A stretch of 64,000 bases of DNA from Oleiagrimonas sp. C23AA (GTDB lineage Bacteria; Pseudomonadota; Gammaproteobacteria; Xanthomonadales; Rhodanobacteraceae): the NCBI RefSeq assembly GCF_011759385.1, contig NZ_JAARLY010000008.1, forward strand, positions 62,001-126,000, written 5' to 3'. The notes beneath the pieces were generated by a model, which had not been told where the DNA came from, did not search any database, and worked only from the letters and a program-made list of their open reading frames with translations. Of the stretch, positions 28,213 through 37,436 are shown piece by piece; position 1 is the stretch's first letter; every line of letters starts with the position of its first letter. A program made the position numbers and the translations under genes.

Positions 28213-29153
28213 GGGCTTAAACCCTCATAAGCCGCAAGGATGAGCGGCTTTGCGGCTTCGAAGTCATCGTAGCTGGCGATGGAGAGCTCAAGGTCTCCAG
28301 TCCCCCAATGACCAAATTGGCGAGCGTCGCGAGCATTGGGAGGTATCGCGGAAAGCAGATCGGGGTTCAGATGCAAGAACAGCAACAATCGACTCTTCTG
28401 AGGCACGATCGTGGCGAAGTTCTTTAGACGCTTGAACGCGACGTATAGCTTCAGTTCCTTGCGTTGGACATCGTCACCCAGTGATCCGATATGGTCCTCA
28501 AGAGACGTAAGTAGATCTTTCATGTCCTGAGGTAGCGTTGCACTCCATTCGGCGTAGCTCTTGTCAGTTCCGCTGCTGCGCGTCGGAGACGATGAAGAGT
28601 CTGTCACTGGTGCGGCGATTTTCGAGGGCTTGCCGTTACCCCGGGTGGTGCTTGAGGCGTTGACCAATTCCAACAACAGAAGGTCGTCGCCGAACCTGCG
28701 GTAGCGCACGAGTTCGATATTGCGATTGATCTGCTGTACTGCATGACCGTCGTAGCGGGTGAAATCTGCCGCGATACAGACAAGACGCGGAGCGCCCCAG
28801 TCGATCAAGTCCGAGGCATCTCGGCCCAATTTCTCCATCACCAAGAGCTTGAATTCGGCTTGATGATCCATCAGCCAGTCAAGATAGAACAACCCTTGGT
28901 TGATGACGTTCTCGCCCGTTGACCGTTTGTACTCCAGGATCACGGGGCAATGGTTCTCGTCCAGACCCAGGGAATCGATCCGACCACCATGCGTCTTGCC
29001 AGTTGAGTACTCGGTAGCGAGAAAGCGGATGCCGAGCAAAGTATCGAGATTGCTCTCGATGAGCGTTTGCAGCGGCTTTTCGAGGTCTGATGCGCTGCCC
29101 TTCAGTTCAGTGGCGTGGCCTGAACTCAGCTGAAAGAGTTGGATATCGCTCAT
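28209..29153 (-). CDS. DUF5655 protein with N-terminal PD-(D/E)XK nuclease-like domain
   Basis: A 314-residue protein. Residues about 20-165 look like a PD-(D/E)XK endonuclease fold of the NucS/COG3586 type: GGRIDSLGLDE and then VILEYKRS give the D...E-x-K core. A Ser/Thr/Pro linker (about 170-195) leads to a C-terminal DUF5655 domain (KELKLYVAFKR, NFATIVPQKSRLLLFL). It overlaps the HNH nuclease gene by 4 bp, so the two are co-expressed. It is last in the minus-strand restriction operon. A nuclease role in defence is plausible, not proven. Confidence 0.84.
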   Translation of the reverse strand: MSDIQLFQLSSGHATELKGSASDLEKPLQTLIESNLDTLLGIRFLATEYSTGKTHGGRIDSLGLDENHCPVILEYKRSTGENVINQGLFYLDWLMDHQAEFKLLVMEKLGRDASDLIDWGAPRLVCIAADFTRYDGHAVQQINRNIELVRYRRFGDDLLLLELVNASSTTRGNGKPSKIAAPVTDSSSSPTRSSGTDKSYAEWSATLPQDMKDLLTSLEDHIGSLGDDVQRKELKLYVAFKRLKNFATIVPQKSRLLLFLHLNPDLLSAIPPNARDARQFGHWGTGDLELSIASYDDFEAAKPLILAAYEGLSP

Positions 29154-30001
29154 GACCTGTTCCGAAGCTTGGCTTGGAGAGTCTCACGCATCTTCTGCCT
29201 GCCTATTCCGTAATGAGCTTCCCTGTGGTGGTTTGCGCACAGAGCAATGACGTTCTCGGTTGCGTCAGGCCCGTCTTCCGATAGAGGGATGATGTGATGC
29301 GTTTCTAGGTACGTTCGGCCATCGGACATCGAGAAACCGCGCTCACCACAAAATTCGCACTGCCCTTGAGCCCGTGCCAGTGCAGCAGCACGAATGCCGG
29401 GATCACGAACGAACTTTTCCCCCGAGACAGCGACTCGCTGAGCGGAGGCGGAACGCTCCTCCGCCAAGGTGAATTGATCAGCGAAGGCGTTTGGTGATGC
29501 AGATCGCGTTAGCACCGCATCACCCGTCATCCAGTCGTAAGCAGTTACAGCCCATGGCTGGGGGTCCAGAAGTCGCCGGTGTACACGTGACGCCTCGGAT
29601 CCTTCTTCTTCCACGTCGCGTATCTCGCCTTCGCAGATAATGACCCGCAGTGGCAGCTTGTCACGCGCAGCGTCCTGGATTGCTGTATCCAGCGCGCGTG
29701 CCCGTTTCGCCCAAGTGCCTTTGCCGGAGATGCGTTCCAGTTCCATGGCAAAACGTCTGAAGTTGTGGCGCTGACGCACATAGCCTTCTTCCTCGAGCAT
29801 ATGGTCGAACCACAGGCAAAGGACCACGCGCTGCTCGGGCTCTACGAATGCCCATTCGTAACAGTATTTAGGGTTACTCGCGGCGTGATCCGGGCCGCGC
29901 TTGTAATTGCCCCAGTCGCTTACATCGATACCGGCGTCCGCAACTAGATCCATGACTCGCTGGTGCGTCGTTGGCCGGATATCTTCGAGATCAATGTTCA
30001 T
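29150..30001 (-). CDS. HNH endonuclease
   Basis: A 283-residue protein with a C-terminal HNH domain: zinc-knuckle cysteines in CEFCGE, the HH-N core ETHHIIPLSEDGPDATEN, and CANHHREAH. The N-terminal 180 residues are of unknown fold and may give target specificity. The start is MNIDLEDI at 30001, 61 bp after hsdR. Its position between hsdR and the DUF5655 gene suggests an accessory of the restriction island. Confidence 0.9.
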   Translation of the reverse strand: MNIDLEDIRPTTHQRVMDLVADAGIDVSDWGNYKRGPDHAASNPKYCYEWAFVEPEQRVVLCLWFDHMLEEEGYVRQRHNFRRFAMELERISGKGTWAKRARALDTAIQDAARDKLPLRVIICEGEIRDVEEEGSEASRVHRRLLDPQPWAVTAYDWMTGDAVLTRSASPNAFADQFTLAEERSASAQRVAVSGEKFVRDPGIRAAALARAQGQCEFCGERGFSMSDGRTYLETHHIIPLSEDGPDATENVIALCANHHREAHYGIGRQKMRETLQAKLRNRS

Positions 30002-30062
30002 CCTGGAACCCCCTTATGTCCTTGTTGTAACCGTTATTGCTTCGATCAAAGCCTATGTCATG

Positions 30063-32360
30063 TCACTCGTAGAGATGCCGTTGGACCGCGATGAACGCCT
30101 GCCGGATGGCTGGGACAGCACCCAGTACGCGCTTGGCGTCGTTGACGCCGCCGTAGCGGATGCGCAGGAAGTCGGCGATCTTGCGCGGTGAGAGTTCGTC
30201 GACGCCGCGGTTAACGTAGGCGTTGAGTACGTAGTCGAGGAATTCGCGCATCTCGGACTCGTAGCCGTTGAGACCGGACTTGCGCGCGGCGGTCGCACGC
30301 TCGGCGCGGGCGAGGGGCGCCAGCGTGAAGCGGACGTAGGCCAGTACATCGAAAATGTCACTATTCGGCGCGTCGATCAGGCGGCGCATGTCGTTCAAAC
30401 GGTCGGCGTCGTAGCCCAGCTCGGTCAGGCGCTGTATGAAGGCTTCGCGGCGCTCCGGGTCGCTCCACAACGTGCGTAGCTGGTCTTCGGAGGCCACCAG
30501 CGATTCCAGATCGCCGAAGAGCTGCTGCATGAATTCCTGGGCGGTGACAGGGCGGCCATCGGGTGACCAGTAGGTCGTCGCTGTCAGATAGCGAATCTGC
30601 CGTTCCTTGCCGTCCGCGAGCTTGACCACGATTTTCTGAACGGGCGGCGGCTCGTTGATCTCGCCGCTTCCACCTCTGGTCCCTTTTGGGTACTCGCGAG
30701 GGCCCGGCTTCGGCTCCTCGGGCGGCAGTGGTTCTCCATCCCATTCCTTGTCATTGAAGTGCTCGTAGGCCTTCACGAAGTCGTAGATGGTGAAGAAGTC
30801 CTTGCCGTCGAAGGTGCGCGTGCCGCGGCCGATGATCTGCTTGAACTCGATCATCGACTTGATCGGGCGCAGCAGCACAATATTGCGCACGTTGCGCGCA
30901 TCCACGCCGGTGGACAGCTTGTGCGAGGTGGTCAGGATGGTCGGCAGGGTCTTTTCGTTGTCCTGGAACTCGCGCAGATGCTGCTCGCCGAGTTTGCCGT
31001 CGTTCGCCGTGACCCGTTCACAGTAGTGCGGATCGGGGTTGTCCTTGATCGAGTTGATGAAGTTGCGCACCCGCGCGGCATGGTCCTGGGTGGCGCAGAA
31101 CACCAACGTCTTCTGGCGCTGGTCGATCTGGTCCATGAACTCGGCCACGCGGCTTTCCTCGCGTGCGTCGATGATCAGCTTGGTGTTGAAATCGGCCTCG
31201 GTGTATTCCTTCTCCGGGTCGATCTCGCCGACGATCACCTTGTCCCCGTCCCCAAATTTATAGGTATCCAAGGTACTGGCCATCTGCCGTACCTTGAACG
31301 GCGTCAAGAAGCCATCGCTGATGCCTTTCTTAAGGGCATAGGTGTAGACCGGCTCGCCGAAGTAGGCGTAGGTGTCGGCATTGGCGTCGCGCTTGGGCGT
31401 GGCGGTCAGGCCCAGCTGCACGGCGGGCTCGAAGTATTCGAGGATGCCGCGCCAGGTGCTTTCGTCTTTGGCACCGCCGCGATGGCACTCGTCGATGACG
31501 ATGAAGTCGAAGAAATCCGGCTCGTACCCTTCGAAGGTGAATTGCCCCTCGCCGGTCATGAAGGTCTGGAAGATGGTGAAGAACACGCTGGCGTTGCGCG
31601 GAATTTTGCCCTGTTTGCGGATCTCGTCGGGGCTGATCCGGCACAGCGCGTCGGGAGCGAAGGCGCTGAAGGCGTTGTAGGCCTGATCGGCCAGGATGTT
31701 GCGGTCCGCCAGGAACAGGATGCGTGGACGACGCACCGGGTCACGGCTCAGGTTCCACTTGGCATGGAACAGCTTCCAGGCGATCTGGAAGGCGATGGAA
31801 GTCTTGCCGGTGCCGGTGGCCAGGGTGAGCAGGATGCGCTGATCGCCCTTGGCGATGGCCTCCAGTACGGCGGTGATGGCGTTGTGCTGGTAGTAACGCG
31901 GCTGCCACTTGCCCCCGCCGGTTTCGAAGGGCACCTTGCCGAAGCGGTCGCGCCAGTCATTGCCTTCGGGAAAGCAACGGTCCCACAGCTCCTGCGGGGT
32001 GGGAAAAGGCAGGTAGATGTCGCCTTCCGTGCCCGTCTGCATGTCGATGCCGTACCAACCGATGCCGTTGGTGGCATAGGCGAAGCGCGCCTGTAGGCGG
32101 CTTGCGTAGTCCTTGGCCTGGCCGACGCCGTCCGTGTGTCCCAGGCCGGCACGCTTGGCCTCGATCACCGCCAGCTTGCGGTCGCGGTAGCTGAGCACGT
32201 AGTCGGCCGACAGAGGATTGGCCCGCCCGCCGCCGCCGGTGATGCGGCCAGGACAGATCAGCTCGCGGTAGACTTTAGTGCCTTCCACGACGCCCCAACC
32301 GGCGTCGCGCAGGACGGGGTCGATGCGGTTGGCGCGTGTGTCGGCTTCGGTCTCTGTCAT
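30063..32360 (-). CDS. hsdR: Type I restriction enzyme R subunit (EcoEI-like)
   Basis: A 765-residue motor/nuclease subunit. The N-terminal nuclease domain has LAVIEAKR (PD-(D/E)XK). Superfamily-2 helicase motifs follow: LATGTGKT (I), VIDECHR (II), LGLTATPK (III), LVFCATQ (IV), LSTGVDARN (V) and IGRGTRT (VI). The C-terminal EcoEI_R_C-like region begins after YDFVKAYEHF. The length fits the shorter EcoEI/IB group. It lies 3 bp after the 106-residue ORF and needs HsdM and HsdS to cut. Confidence 0.94.
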   Translation of the reverse strand: MTETEADTRANRIDPVLRDAGWGVVEGTKVYRELICPGRITGGGGRANPLSADYVLSYRDRKLAVIEAKRAGLGHTDGVGQAKDYASRLQARFAYATNGIGWYGIDMQTGTEGDIYLPFPTPQELWDRCFPEGNDWRDRFGKVPFETGGGKWQPRYYQHNAITAVLEAIAKGDQRILLTLATGTGKTSIAFQIAWKLFHAKWNLSRDPVRRPRILFLADRNILADQAYNAFSAFAPDALCRISPDEIRKQGKIPRNASVFFTIFQTFMTGEGQFTFEGYEPDFFDFIVIDECHRGGAKDESTWRGILEYFEPAVQLGLTATPKRDANADTYAYFGEPVYTYALKKGISDGFLTPFKVRQMASTLDTYKFGDGDKVIVGEIDPEKEYTEADFNTKLIIDAREESRVAEFMDQIDQRQKTLVFCATQDHAARVRNFINSIKDNPDPHYCERVTANDGKLGEQHLREFQDNEKTLPTILTTSHKLSTGVDARNVRNIVLLRPIKSMIEFKQIIGRGTRTFDGKDFFTIYDFVKAYEHFNDKEWDGEPLPPEEPKPGPREYPKGTRGGSGEINEPPPVQKIVVKLADGKERQIRYLTATTYWSPDGRPVTAQEFMQQLFGDLESLVASEDQLRTLWSDPERREAFIQRLTELGYDADRLNDMRRLIDAPNSDIFDVLAYVRFTLAPLARAERATAARKSGLNGYESEMREFLDYVLNAYVNRGVDELSPRKIADFLRIRYGGVNDAKRVLGAVPAIRQAFIAVQRHLYE

Positions 32361-32363
32361 AAG

Positions 32364-32684
32364 CTACAGCTTCAGTTCGGCATTGGTCTCAAGGTATTCG
32401 AGCACCTCGTTGAGCGCATGAATAATTTGGAGACGGTTGGCACCGAAAGAATAGTAGCCTGTAGAAAGGGCTTCAGGCGTCTCGTCTATCGCTGGTGAAC
32501 GCTTTTTGCGTTTGGTTCCATCCGCATCAACCACTGTGAGAGGATATCTGAAATCGCGTCCCGCGCCCTCGAAAGACCCTCCCGGTCCATAGTTCTGAAT
32601 GCTGCCATTGTAGCAGTTGCTGCCGACGATCTGTTCGAGCTGCGCGAGGAGACGTGCCCGCTTCTTTGTGATCTTAGTTCCCAT
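32364..32684 (-). CDS. Hypothetical 106-residue protein inside the hsd operon
   Basis: A small basic protein starting MGTKITKKRARLLAQLEQIVGS. It has a central RKKRSPAID stretch and a C-terminal helix ending LEYLETNAELKL. It lies 10 bp after hsdS and 3 bp before hsdR, so it is surely co-translated with them. I do not recognise a family. The N-terminal KKRARLLAQLEQI helix could bind nucleic acid or act as an accessory to the restriction complex; that is inference. Confidence 0.78.
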   Translation of the reverse strand: MGTKITKKRARLLAQLEQIVGSNCYNGSIQNYGPGGSFEGAGRDFRYPLTVVDADGTKRKKRSPAIDETPEALSTGYYSFGANRLQIIHALNEVLEYLETNAELKL

Positions 32685-32694
32685 GGGGGTGCTT

Positions 32695-33945
32695 TCAGGT
32701 CAGTTGGCCAGAGAAGGCTTTTTGCAGGAGGGATTGGCGGAGGTCGGCAATGTCCGTGAGCTTCGTGGCGTATATATCTCGAAGACTCCCAGCCCGCTCG
32801 TAGAGCAGTTCCGCCCGGGAAATGATTTCCTGCTGATCTTCAATGCTGGGAACAATAAACCGGAGTTTCCTTAGGTCCTTGATATTTATCTGCATGAGAG
32901 CTGCGCCGTAAGTTCCGGCTGCAATCTGATCCTGAGCGTACCTCGAACGCAATTGAAAATACGCGAACTCTGGAAGGACAGACTCGTCCGGAAAGCGTAT
33001 GGGAACGATTCCCCGGGTGACGTTCGCACCAGCCAATTCCGCAGAAGCGACCGACATTTCGCCAGTGCTTCCTCTGACGCAGAGCAGCAACTCGCCGCCG
33101 ACGAGCTTTGTGCGGGCATAACCCTCAGCGCGATCAGGTGAGATCCTCTTCAGGCCACCCGGCGAGAGAATCCGCATTTTCAGATCGACAGGGCGAACCA
33201 CCGGTAGCCCCCCTTCGACTTCGTCGCCCGGCTGGACGATGCCGTAAGAAAGCTTGCAATCGGGATGAACCGCTTCGGCCAACGAAATGACCTTCGACGT
33301 GTCCGCAGGGGCGGTAAAGATCTCGTTGACGCCGTTTTCGAGAAGTTCCTCCGCATCCGCCAGATTGGCCTCGGCGTGGGCGCGGGCGCGGTCGAGGGCG
33401 GTGAAGGCCTGATCGAGCACCGCAACGATCCGCTTCTGCTCGTCCAGCGGCGGGAGAGGGATCGAGAGGTCTTCGAAATACTCTTTCGGTACACGCTTGT
33501 GTCCAACCGCCCCGGTCATGACTCTAGCGCCACTCTCGCGAAACGTGTCGCGTGAAAGGTAGTAGTACAGAAATTCCGACAAAAGCTCCGCTTTCGGGCG
33601 CATCACCACGAATTCACTCGAACCGAACCCGACACCGTTCTTCAGTTCGCGAGCAATGCCTAGTTTGCCGTTCTCGAAGCAGGGTGTGATTTTTGCACAA
33701 AGAACATCGCCATCTGCAAAGTAGGTGTAGCCTTTTACAACTTCAGCAAATCTTCGGACTTCCATTGGCTGGAAGTGCTTTTCCAACTCGCCGAGATCGT
33801 TCATCGGTACGAAAGATACTTCGGTATCGTTCGTGAGCATTTTTCGGGGAATGCTTTTTGGCGGCTTGAACGTACAAATGGTAGAAAGTGGAACGGTCCT
33901 CCATCGCGATTGGCTTGGCGGGGCCATTGGGGCGACAGCGTTCAC
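32695..33945 (-). CDS. hsdS: Type I restriction specificity subunit
   Basis: A 416-residue HsdS with two target-recognition domains. TRD1 covers residues about 15-160 (ending IPLPPLDEQKRIV). The first central helical spacer has AFTALDRARAHAEANLADAEELLE. TRD2 runs from about 225 to 360 (SIEDQQEIISRAELL). A distal spacer follows. The repeated PLxEQxxIV-type boundary is the family hallmark. The DNA target cannot be read from sequence alone. The start overlaps hsdM by 4 bp. Confidence 0.93.
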   Translation of the reverse strand: MNAVAPMAPPSQSRWRTVPLSTICTFKPPKSIPRKMLTNDTEVSFVPMNDLGELEKHFQPMEVRRFAEVVKGYTYFADGDVLCAKITPCFENGKLGIARELKNGVGFGSSEFVVMRPKAELLSEFLYYYLSRDTFRESGARVMTGAVGHKRVPKEYFEDLSIPLPPLDEQKRIVAVLDQAFTALDRARAHAEANLADAEELLENGVNEIFTAPADTSKVISLAEAVHPDCKLSYGIVQPGDEVEGGLPVVRPVDLKMRILSPGGLKRISPDRAEGYARTKLVGGELLLCVRGSTGEMSVASAELAGANVTRGIVPIRFPDESVLPEFAYFQLRSRYAQDQIAAGTYGAALMQINIKDLRKLRFIVPSIEDQQEIISRAELLYERAGSLRDIYATKLTDIADLRQSLLQKAFSGQLT

Positions 33946-35393
33946 AGCAAGCCCCGGATGTCTTCGAGGATCTTCGCCGTCTCTGCGTCACGCGCCAGCA
34001 TGTTTTTGATGATCTCTTTAGGGCTGCGCAGGGGCTCGGCCTTGGGCGCATTCGGGTTCGTCACCGATAGGTCCCATGTGGCCTTGTCCACCTGCTTCAC
34101 AGCCACCGTCCAGCTCTTGTCGCTGTCGGTTTTGTCCTTCTGCAAGGCGACGAACTCGGCCAGATCCTCATCGTTGAGCGGATTGGTCTTGCCTAGGCTG
34201 CGGCCCGGATCGAGCTGGTAATACCAGATGGTGCGGGTCTTTGCCCCCTTCTCGAAAAACAGCACCACGGTCTTGACACCCGCGCCCTGAAAGGTGCCCC
34301 CGGGGCAGTCGAGCACGGTGTGCAGATTGCAGCTTTCCAGCAGTTCCTTGCGCAGGGCGATGCTGGCGTTGTCGGTGTTGCTGAGGAAGGTGTTCTTGAT
34401 GACCACGGCGCCGCGCCCCCCGGCCTTGAGCTTGCGGATGAAGTGCTGCAAGAACAGGTAGGCGGTCTCGCCCGACTTGATCGGGAAGTTCTGCTGCACT
34501 TCCTTACGCTCGCCGCCGCCGAAGGGCGGGTTGGCCAGTACGATGTCGTGGCGGTCCTTCTCCTGGATGTCCATCACGTTCTCGGTGAGCGTGTTGGTGT
34601 GGCGGATGGATGGCGCATCGATGCCGTGCAGGATCATGTTCATCACGCCCAGCACGTAGGCGAGCGACTTCTTTTCCTGCCCGTAGAAGGTGCGGTGCTG
34701 CAGCGTGTCCCAGTCGGCCGAGGACAGGTCGTCGCGGCGCAGGGTTTCCCAGGCCTCGCACAGAAACCCCGCCGATCCGCAGGCGCCGTCGTAGATGGTC
34801 TCGCCGATCTGCGGGTTGACCACCTTGATCATGGCGCGAATCAGCGGGCGCGGCGTGTAGTACTCGCCGCCGTTGCGGCCGGCGTTGCCCATGCGCTTGA
34901 TGCGCGTTTCGTACAGGTCGGACAGCTCGTGCTTGGCCTCGGTGCTGCCGAAATTGAGCTGGTCGACGATCTCCAGCGCGTCGCGCAACGAGTAGCCGGA
35001 GCGGAAGCGGTTGGCGATCTCGGAGAAGATTTCGCCGATCTTGTATTCCAGCGTATCCGGGTCGTCCACCGACTCGCGGAAGGTCTTGAGGTAGGGGAAC
35101 AGCTTGCCGTTGACGAACTCGATGAGGTCGTCGCCGGTCAAGGCCGCATTGATGTCCGGCTCCCCGTCTTCGGTCCTGGGCATGGCCCAGGATTGCCAGC
35201 GGTAGGGTTCGTCGAGGATTGGCGTGTAGTCGCGGCCTTCCAGCAGCGCCTCGTCCTGCCACTCCTTTTCCATGTCGTCCAGGTACTTGAGGAACAGCAG
35301 CCAGGAGGTCTGTTCGGCGTAGTCCAGCTCCGACGCCAGTCCCTCGTCGTTGCGCATGACTTTGTCGATGTTGTTGAAGGCGTTTTCGAACAT
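33942..35393 (-). CDS. hsdM: Type I restriction-modification methyltransferase subunit
   Basis: A 483-residue N6-adenine methyltransferase. The HsdM_N domain occupies residues about 1-125. The SAM motif is YDGACGSAGF and the catalytic motif IV is NPPFGGG. GNAGRNGGEYYTPRPLIRAM is also diagnostic of HsdM. It heads the minus-strand operon hsdM-hsdS-orf-hsdR-HNH-DUF5655. The start codon at 35393 is followed by MFENAFNNIDKVMR, as in relatives. Confidence 0.95.
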   Translation of the reverse strand: MFENAFNNIDKVMRNDEGLASELDYAEQTSWLLFLKYLDDMEKEWQDEALLEGRDYTPILDEPYRWQSWAMPRTEDGEPDINAALTGDDLIEFVNGKLFPYLKTFRESVDDPDTLEYKIGEIFSEIANRFRSGYSLRDALEIVDQLNFGSTEAKHELSDLYETRIKRMGNAGRNGGEYYTPRPLIRAMIKVVNPQIGETIYDGACGSAGFLCEAWETLRRDDLSSADWDTLQHRTFYGQEKKSLAYVLGVMNMILHGIDAPSIRHTNTLTENVMDIQEKDRHDIVLANPPFGGGERKEVQQNFPIKSGETAYLFLQHFIRKLKAGGRGAVVIKNTFLSNTDNASIALRKELLESCNLHTVLDCPGGTFQGAGVKTVVLFFEKGAKTRTIWYYQLDPGRSLGKTNPLNDEDLAEFVALQKDKTDSDKSWTVAVKQVDKATWDLSVTNPNAPKAEPLRSPKEIIKNMLARDAETAKILEDIRGLL

Positions 35394-35507
35394 GTGTGAT
35401 GCGCGCTTTCTCGGCCAGCAGCCGTAGGTCGGGTGCCAGCGTGTGTGTGTATGAATTGGCCGTAGGCGGCCATGCGGGAGCGGTGCAGGTGAAGGCGCGG
35501 TTTCGCT

Positions 35508-35533
35508 TGTTCACCTTGAACACTACAAAGTGT
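35508..35533. promoter_or_regulatory. Twin palindromes upstream of hsdM
   Basis: TGTTCA-CCT-TGAACA (35508-35522) and ACACT-ACAA-AGTGT (35520-35533) are perfect, slightly overlapping inverted repeats 115-140 bp upstream of hsdM. They are candidate operators for a controller of the restriction operon; no such controller gene is seen nearby. Confidence 0.45.
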
Positions 35534-35769
35534 AACCGTCTCTTGCCGAAGTGCTTAGGCCTGGATAGCTTTTCACCCTGGATAAGTGGAAGCTTATTCA
35601 CACAGCCTGATGCTGCCAACCATTGGGTTCCTTCCTAGTTGTACAGATGCGGTCACCTTCTGGTCTTAGCCAGCTAAACAAGTGGTTCGTGGTTGAAACC
35701 CGAAAGTGCTTGGGAGGTGCAGGCGGCTATTGGATTCCCTCGGCATGCCATGCCGTCTGGACGCTTCCA

Positions 35770-35916
35770 CTTGTCCGCAACTTGATCAGCTCAACCCACT
35801 ATTTAGCTCATGCAAGGCCTAGCAGCCTAGCGTTGGGAACTTAGACAGCAAAGGTCGCCTACCTGCAGTAGGGTCTTCCAGTTCCTGTCGAGAGCGGACG
35901 CCTTGGCGCTAAGTGC
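35770..35916. repeat. Diverged intergenic repeat, copy 1
   Basis: About 145 bp roughly 70% similar by eye to 37437-37583. Shared blocks include AACTTGA-CAGCTCAACC, CATGCAAGGC and a later TCC-GT-CCTG-CGAG-GCGG stretch. The rest of 35534-36065 contains no gene I can support. Confidence 0.7.
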
Positions 35917-36065
35917 GATGTCGCTATGGGGCCTGGAGGGGGATGAGTCCGACCTGGTGCCGCCGCTGCTTTGTGATGCCTTGAAGGGCCAGCAGTTCGC
36001 CGCGATCAAAAGATGTCTTTTCCGCCTTGACTCCTCGCCATCACGGTAGGAGACTCAAGCGCAAG

Positions 36066-36250
36066 GAGCCTAGAAACTCCGCAGAGAGCGGTACCCACCT
36101 CCGTCAATTCGGTGGGTTTTTTGTGCCTGCATCCGTGGGCACAACCGACGTGACACCTGCGTCGGGAGGGCGGTGAATACAACACCCTTTTGGGGAATAA
36201 GCCCGCCGGCTCTCTGCGGTTTCTAGCCTCCCGACTTCCCGTCCGCCATC
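36066..36250 (-). ncRNA. Candidate C4-type antisense RNA / structured leader
   Basis: Blocks at 36066-36092 and 36207-36232 are complementary over about 26 bases. They share the words CTAGAAAC and CCGCAGAGAG or their complements. Between them lies a GGGAATAAGCC-type stem and, on the plus strand, an ACCCACC/GGTGGGTTTTTT terminator-like hairpin (about 36103-36121). Read on the minus strand, a structured 5' element precedes a complementary copy that overlaps a short peptide reading (…ELTEVGTA… MARSQGGKDIF, stop 36006). This is the layout of the C4 antisense RNA ahead of icd in phages P1/P7. Family and strand assignment are from memory and need checking. Confidence 0.5.
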
Positions 36251-36287
36251 CTGGCGCGCGGGTACTCCATGGAACAAGGAGGCACTC

Positions 36288-36980
36288 ATGTCGATGATCG
36301 AAGTGGAAGATCCGAAAGCGACCGGCTATTTCTTGCCGGAGGAAACCCAGCTGCGGCTGAAGAAGCTGCACGAGTACGCCACGTTTCTGGCCAACCTGGC
36401 GCGACCGCGCCAGTCCGACCCGAGCCTGGAAGGGTTTGCGGAAATTCGCCCCGGCGAAGTAGGCATCTGCCTGGAGCATTTCGAAGAGCAGATCGGTGGT
36501 GTGCTGGACGAGATTGGCTGGCCGGCCCTGCTGATAAAAGAGGCCACGGCCACAGATGCCGATGCGCCGCCTGCGCACAAGTCCAAGGAGGAGGCTGAAA
36601 CGGCGATCAAGGCCACGGCAACGCAAACCGGCCAGTCAGCAGCAGCGGTAACCTCGCCACGCGGTTACACCGCCACCCTGGATCAGGTCGACCAGATGAA
36701 CCTGCTCCTGGCCAGCCTGCATGCCGTCGGCAACGTGGTCGCCTGCGCCGACCACGCCGAACTCTCCGATGCCACGTTGTCGATCATGGGTGACGCCATC
36801 TATCGGGATGTGGCCGCCCTGCGCAAGATCGTCGACGACATCTACTACTTGGCGCCAGAGTCCGACGACACGTCAAGCACCGAGGTACAGGAGGCCCACG
36901 CCAGCTATCTGGCGCTGCCAAAACATGCGCCCACGGCCAACACGTCGTGCCTGATGCAAGAGCACCCGACGTATCAGTAG
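36288..36980 (+). CDS. XAC0095-like protein (xanthomonad family, function unknown)
   Basis: A 230-residue acidic protein. The first 85 residues (DPKATGYFLPEETQLRLKKLHEYATFL ... GEVGICLEHFEEQIGGVLDEIGWP) match my recollection of the XAC0095 family restricted to xanthomonads; the match is split here around unshown residues. A linker rich in Ala/Thr follows. The second half (YTATLDQVDQMNLLLASLHAVGNVV) is predicted alpha-helical, with acidic ends. A very strong ribosome-binding site (AAGGAGG) precedes the ATG. No catalytic motif is visible. Confidence 0.8.
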   Translation: MSMIEVEDPKATGYFLPEETQLRLKKLHEYATFLANLARPRQSDPSLEGFAEIRPGEVGICLEHFEEQIGGVLDEIGWPALLIKEATATDADAPPAHKSKEEAETAIKATATQTGQSAAAVTSPRGYTATLDQVDQMNLLLASLHAVGNVVACADHAELSDATLSIMGDAIYRDVAALRKIVDDIYYLAPESDDTSSTEVQEAHASYLALPKHAPTANTSCLMQEHPTYQ

Positions 36981-36990
36981 CTGGAGTAGG

Positions 36991-37020
36991 GCGGAGGGCA
37001 TCATCGGTGATGCCCTTCGC
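36991..37020 (+). terminator. Terminator after the XAC0095-like gene
   Basis: A 13-bp stem GCGGAGGGCATCA / TGATGCCCTTCGC with a TCGG loop, followed by TCATTTT. It lies 10 nt after the stop codon. Confidence 0.85.
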
Positions 37021-37436
37021 TCATTTTGCTGGCGTGGAGCGCGCATGTTCGGCTTCCGGCAGCTCTTCACTAGCGTTTCGACAATCGCTGATCACTCTGG
37101 CGGTGCTGACCACCAAGAACAACGCTGCCGAGTGTTCGCTTCACAGGTGCGTCTCGAACCATTCGGGGCTCCCGCCTTGAGGCCCACCTAGTCAATGCAC
37201 AGCACCCGTGAGTCAGGCCTTGCAACACTCGCCTGATCACCACGCGGGAGCATGCAGGCGCTGGCTAGGGCCAGCTATTAAAGGATGCTTTAGTAGTTGG
37301 CGGTGCACTTATTAACGCGCTCTGGTCATTTGGCCCGGAATACGCACGCATGCCAGCACGCTCGCTCATCGACTTCCTCTGATTTCGGCTTGTGTCGGCG
37401 CGGCGGCCCGCCCAGGTACGCGGGGCAGGGGTTTCC

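Larger units (their letters stand above)
22321..35393. mobile_element. Defence/toxin-antitoxin island downstream of purA
   Basis: A run of accessory modules between purA and the chemosensory region: NERD-helicase, MNT-HEPN, hsdR fragment, hipBA, and the type I restriction operon with two extra nucleases. Remnants of the purA 3' end and its terminator punctuate the first 5.9 kb. This suggests cargo was inserted repeatedly at this point. No integrase, transposase or intact attachment site is visible, so the mechanism is unknown and the right boundary is approximate. Confidence 0.65.
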
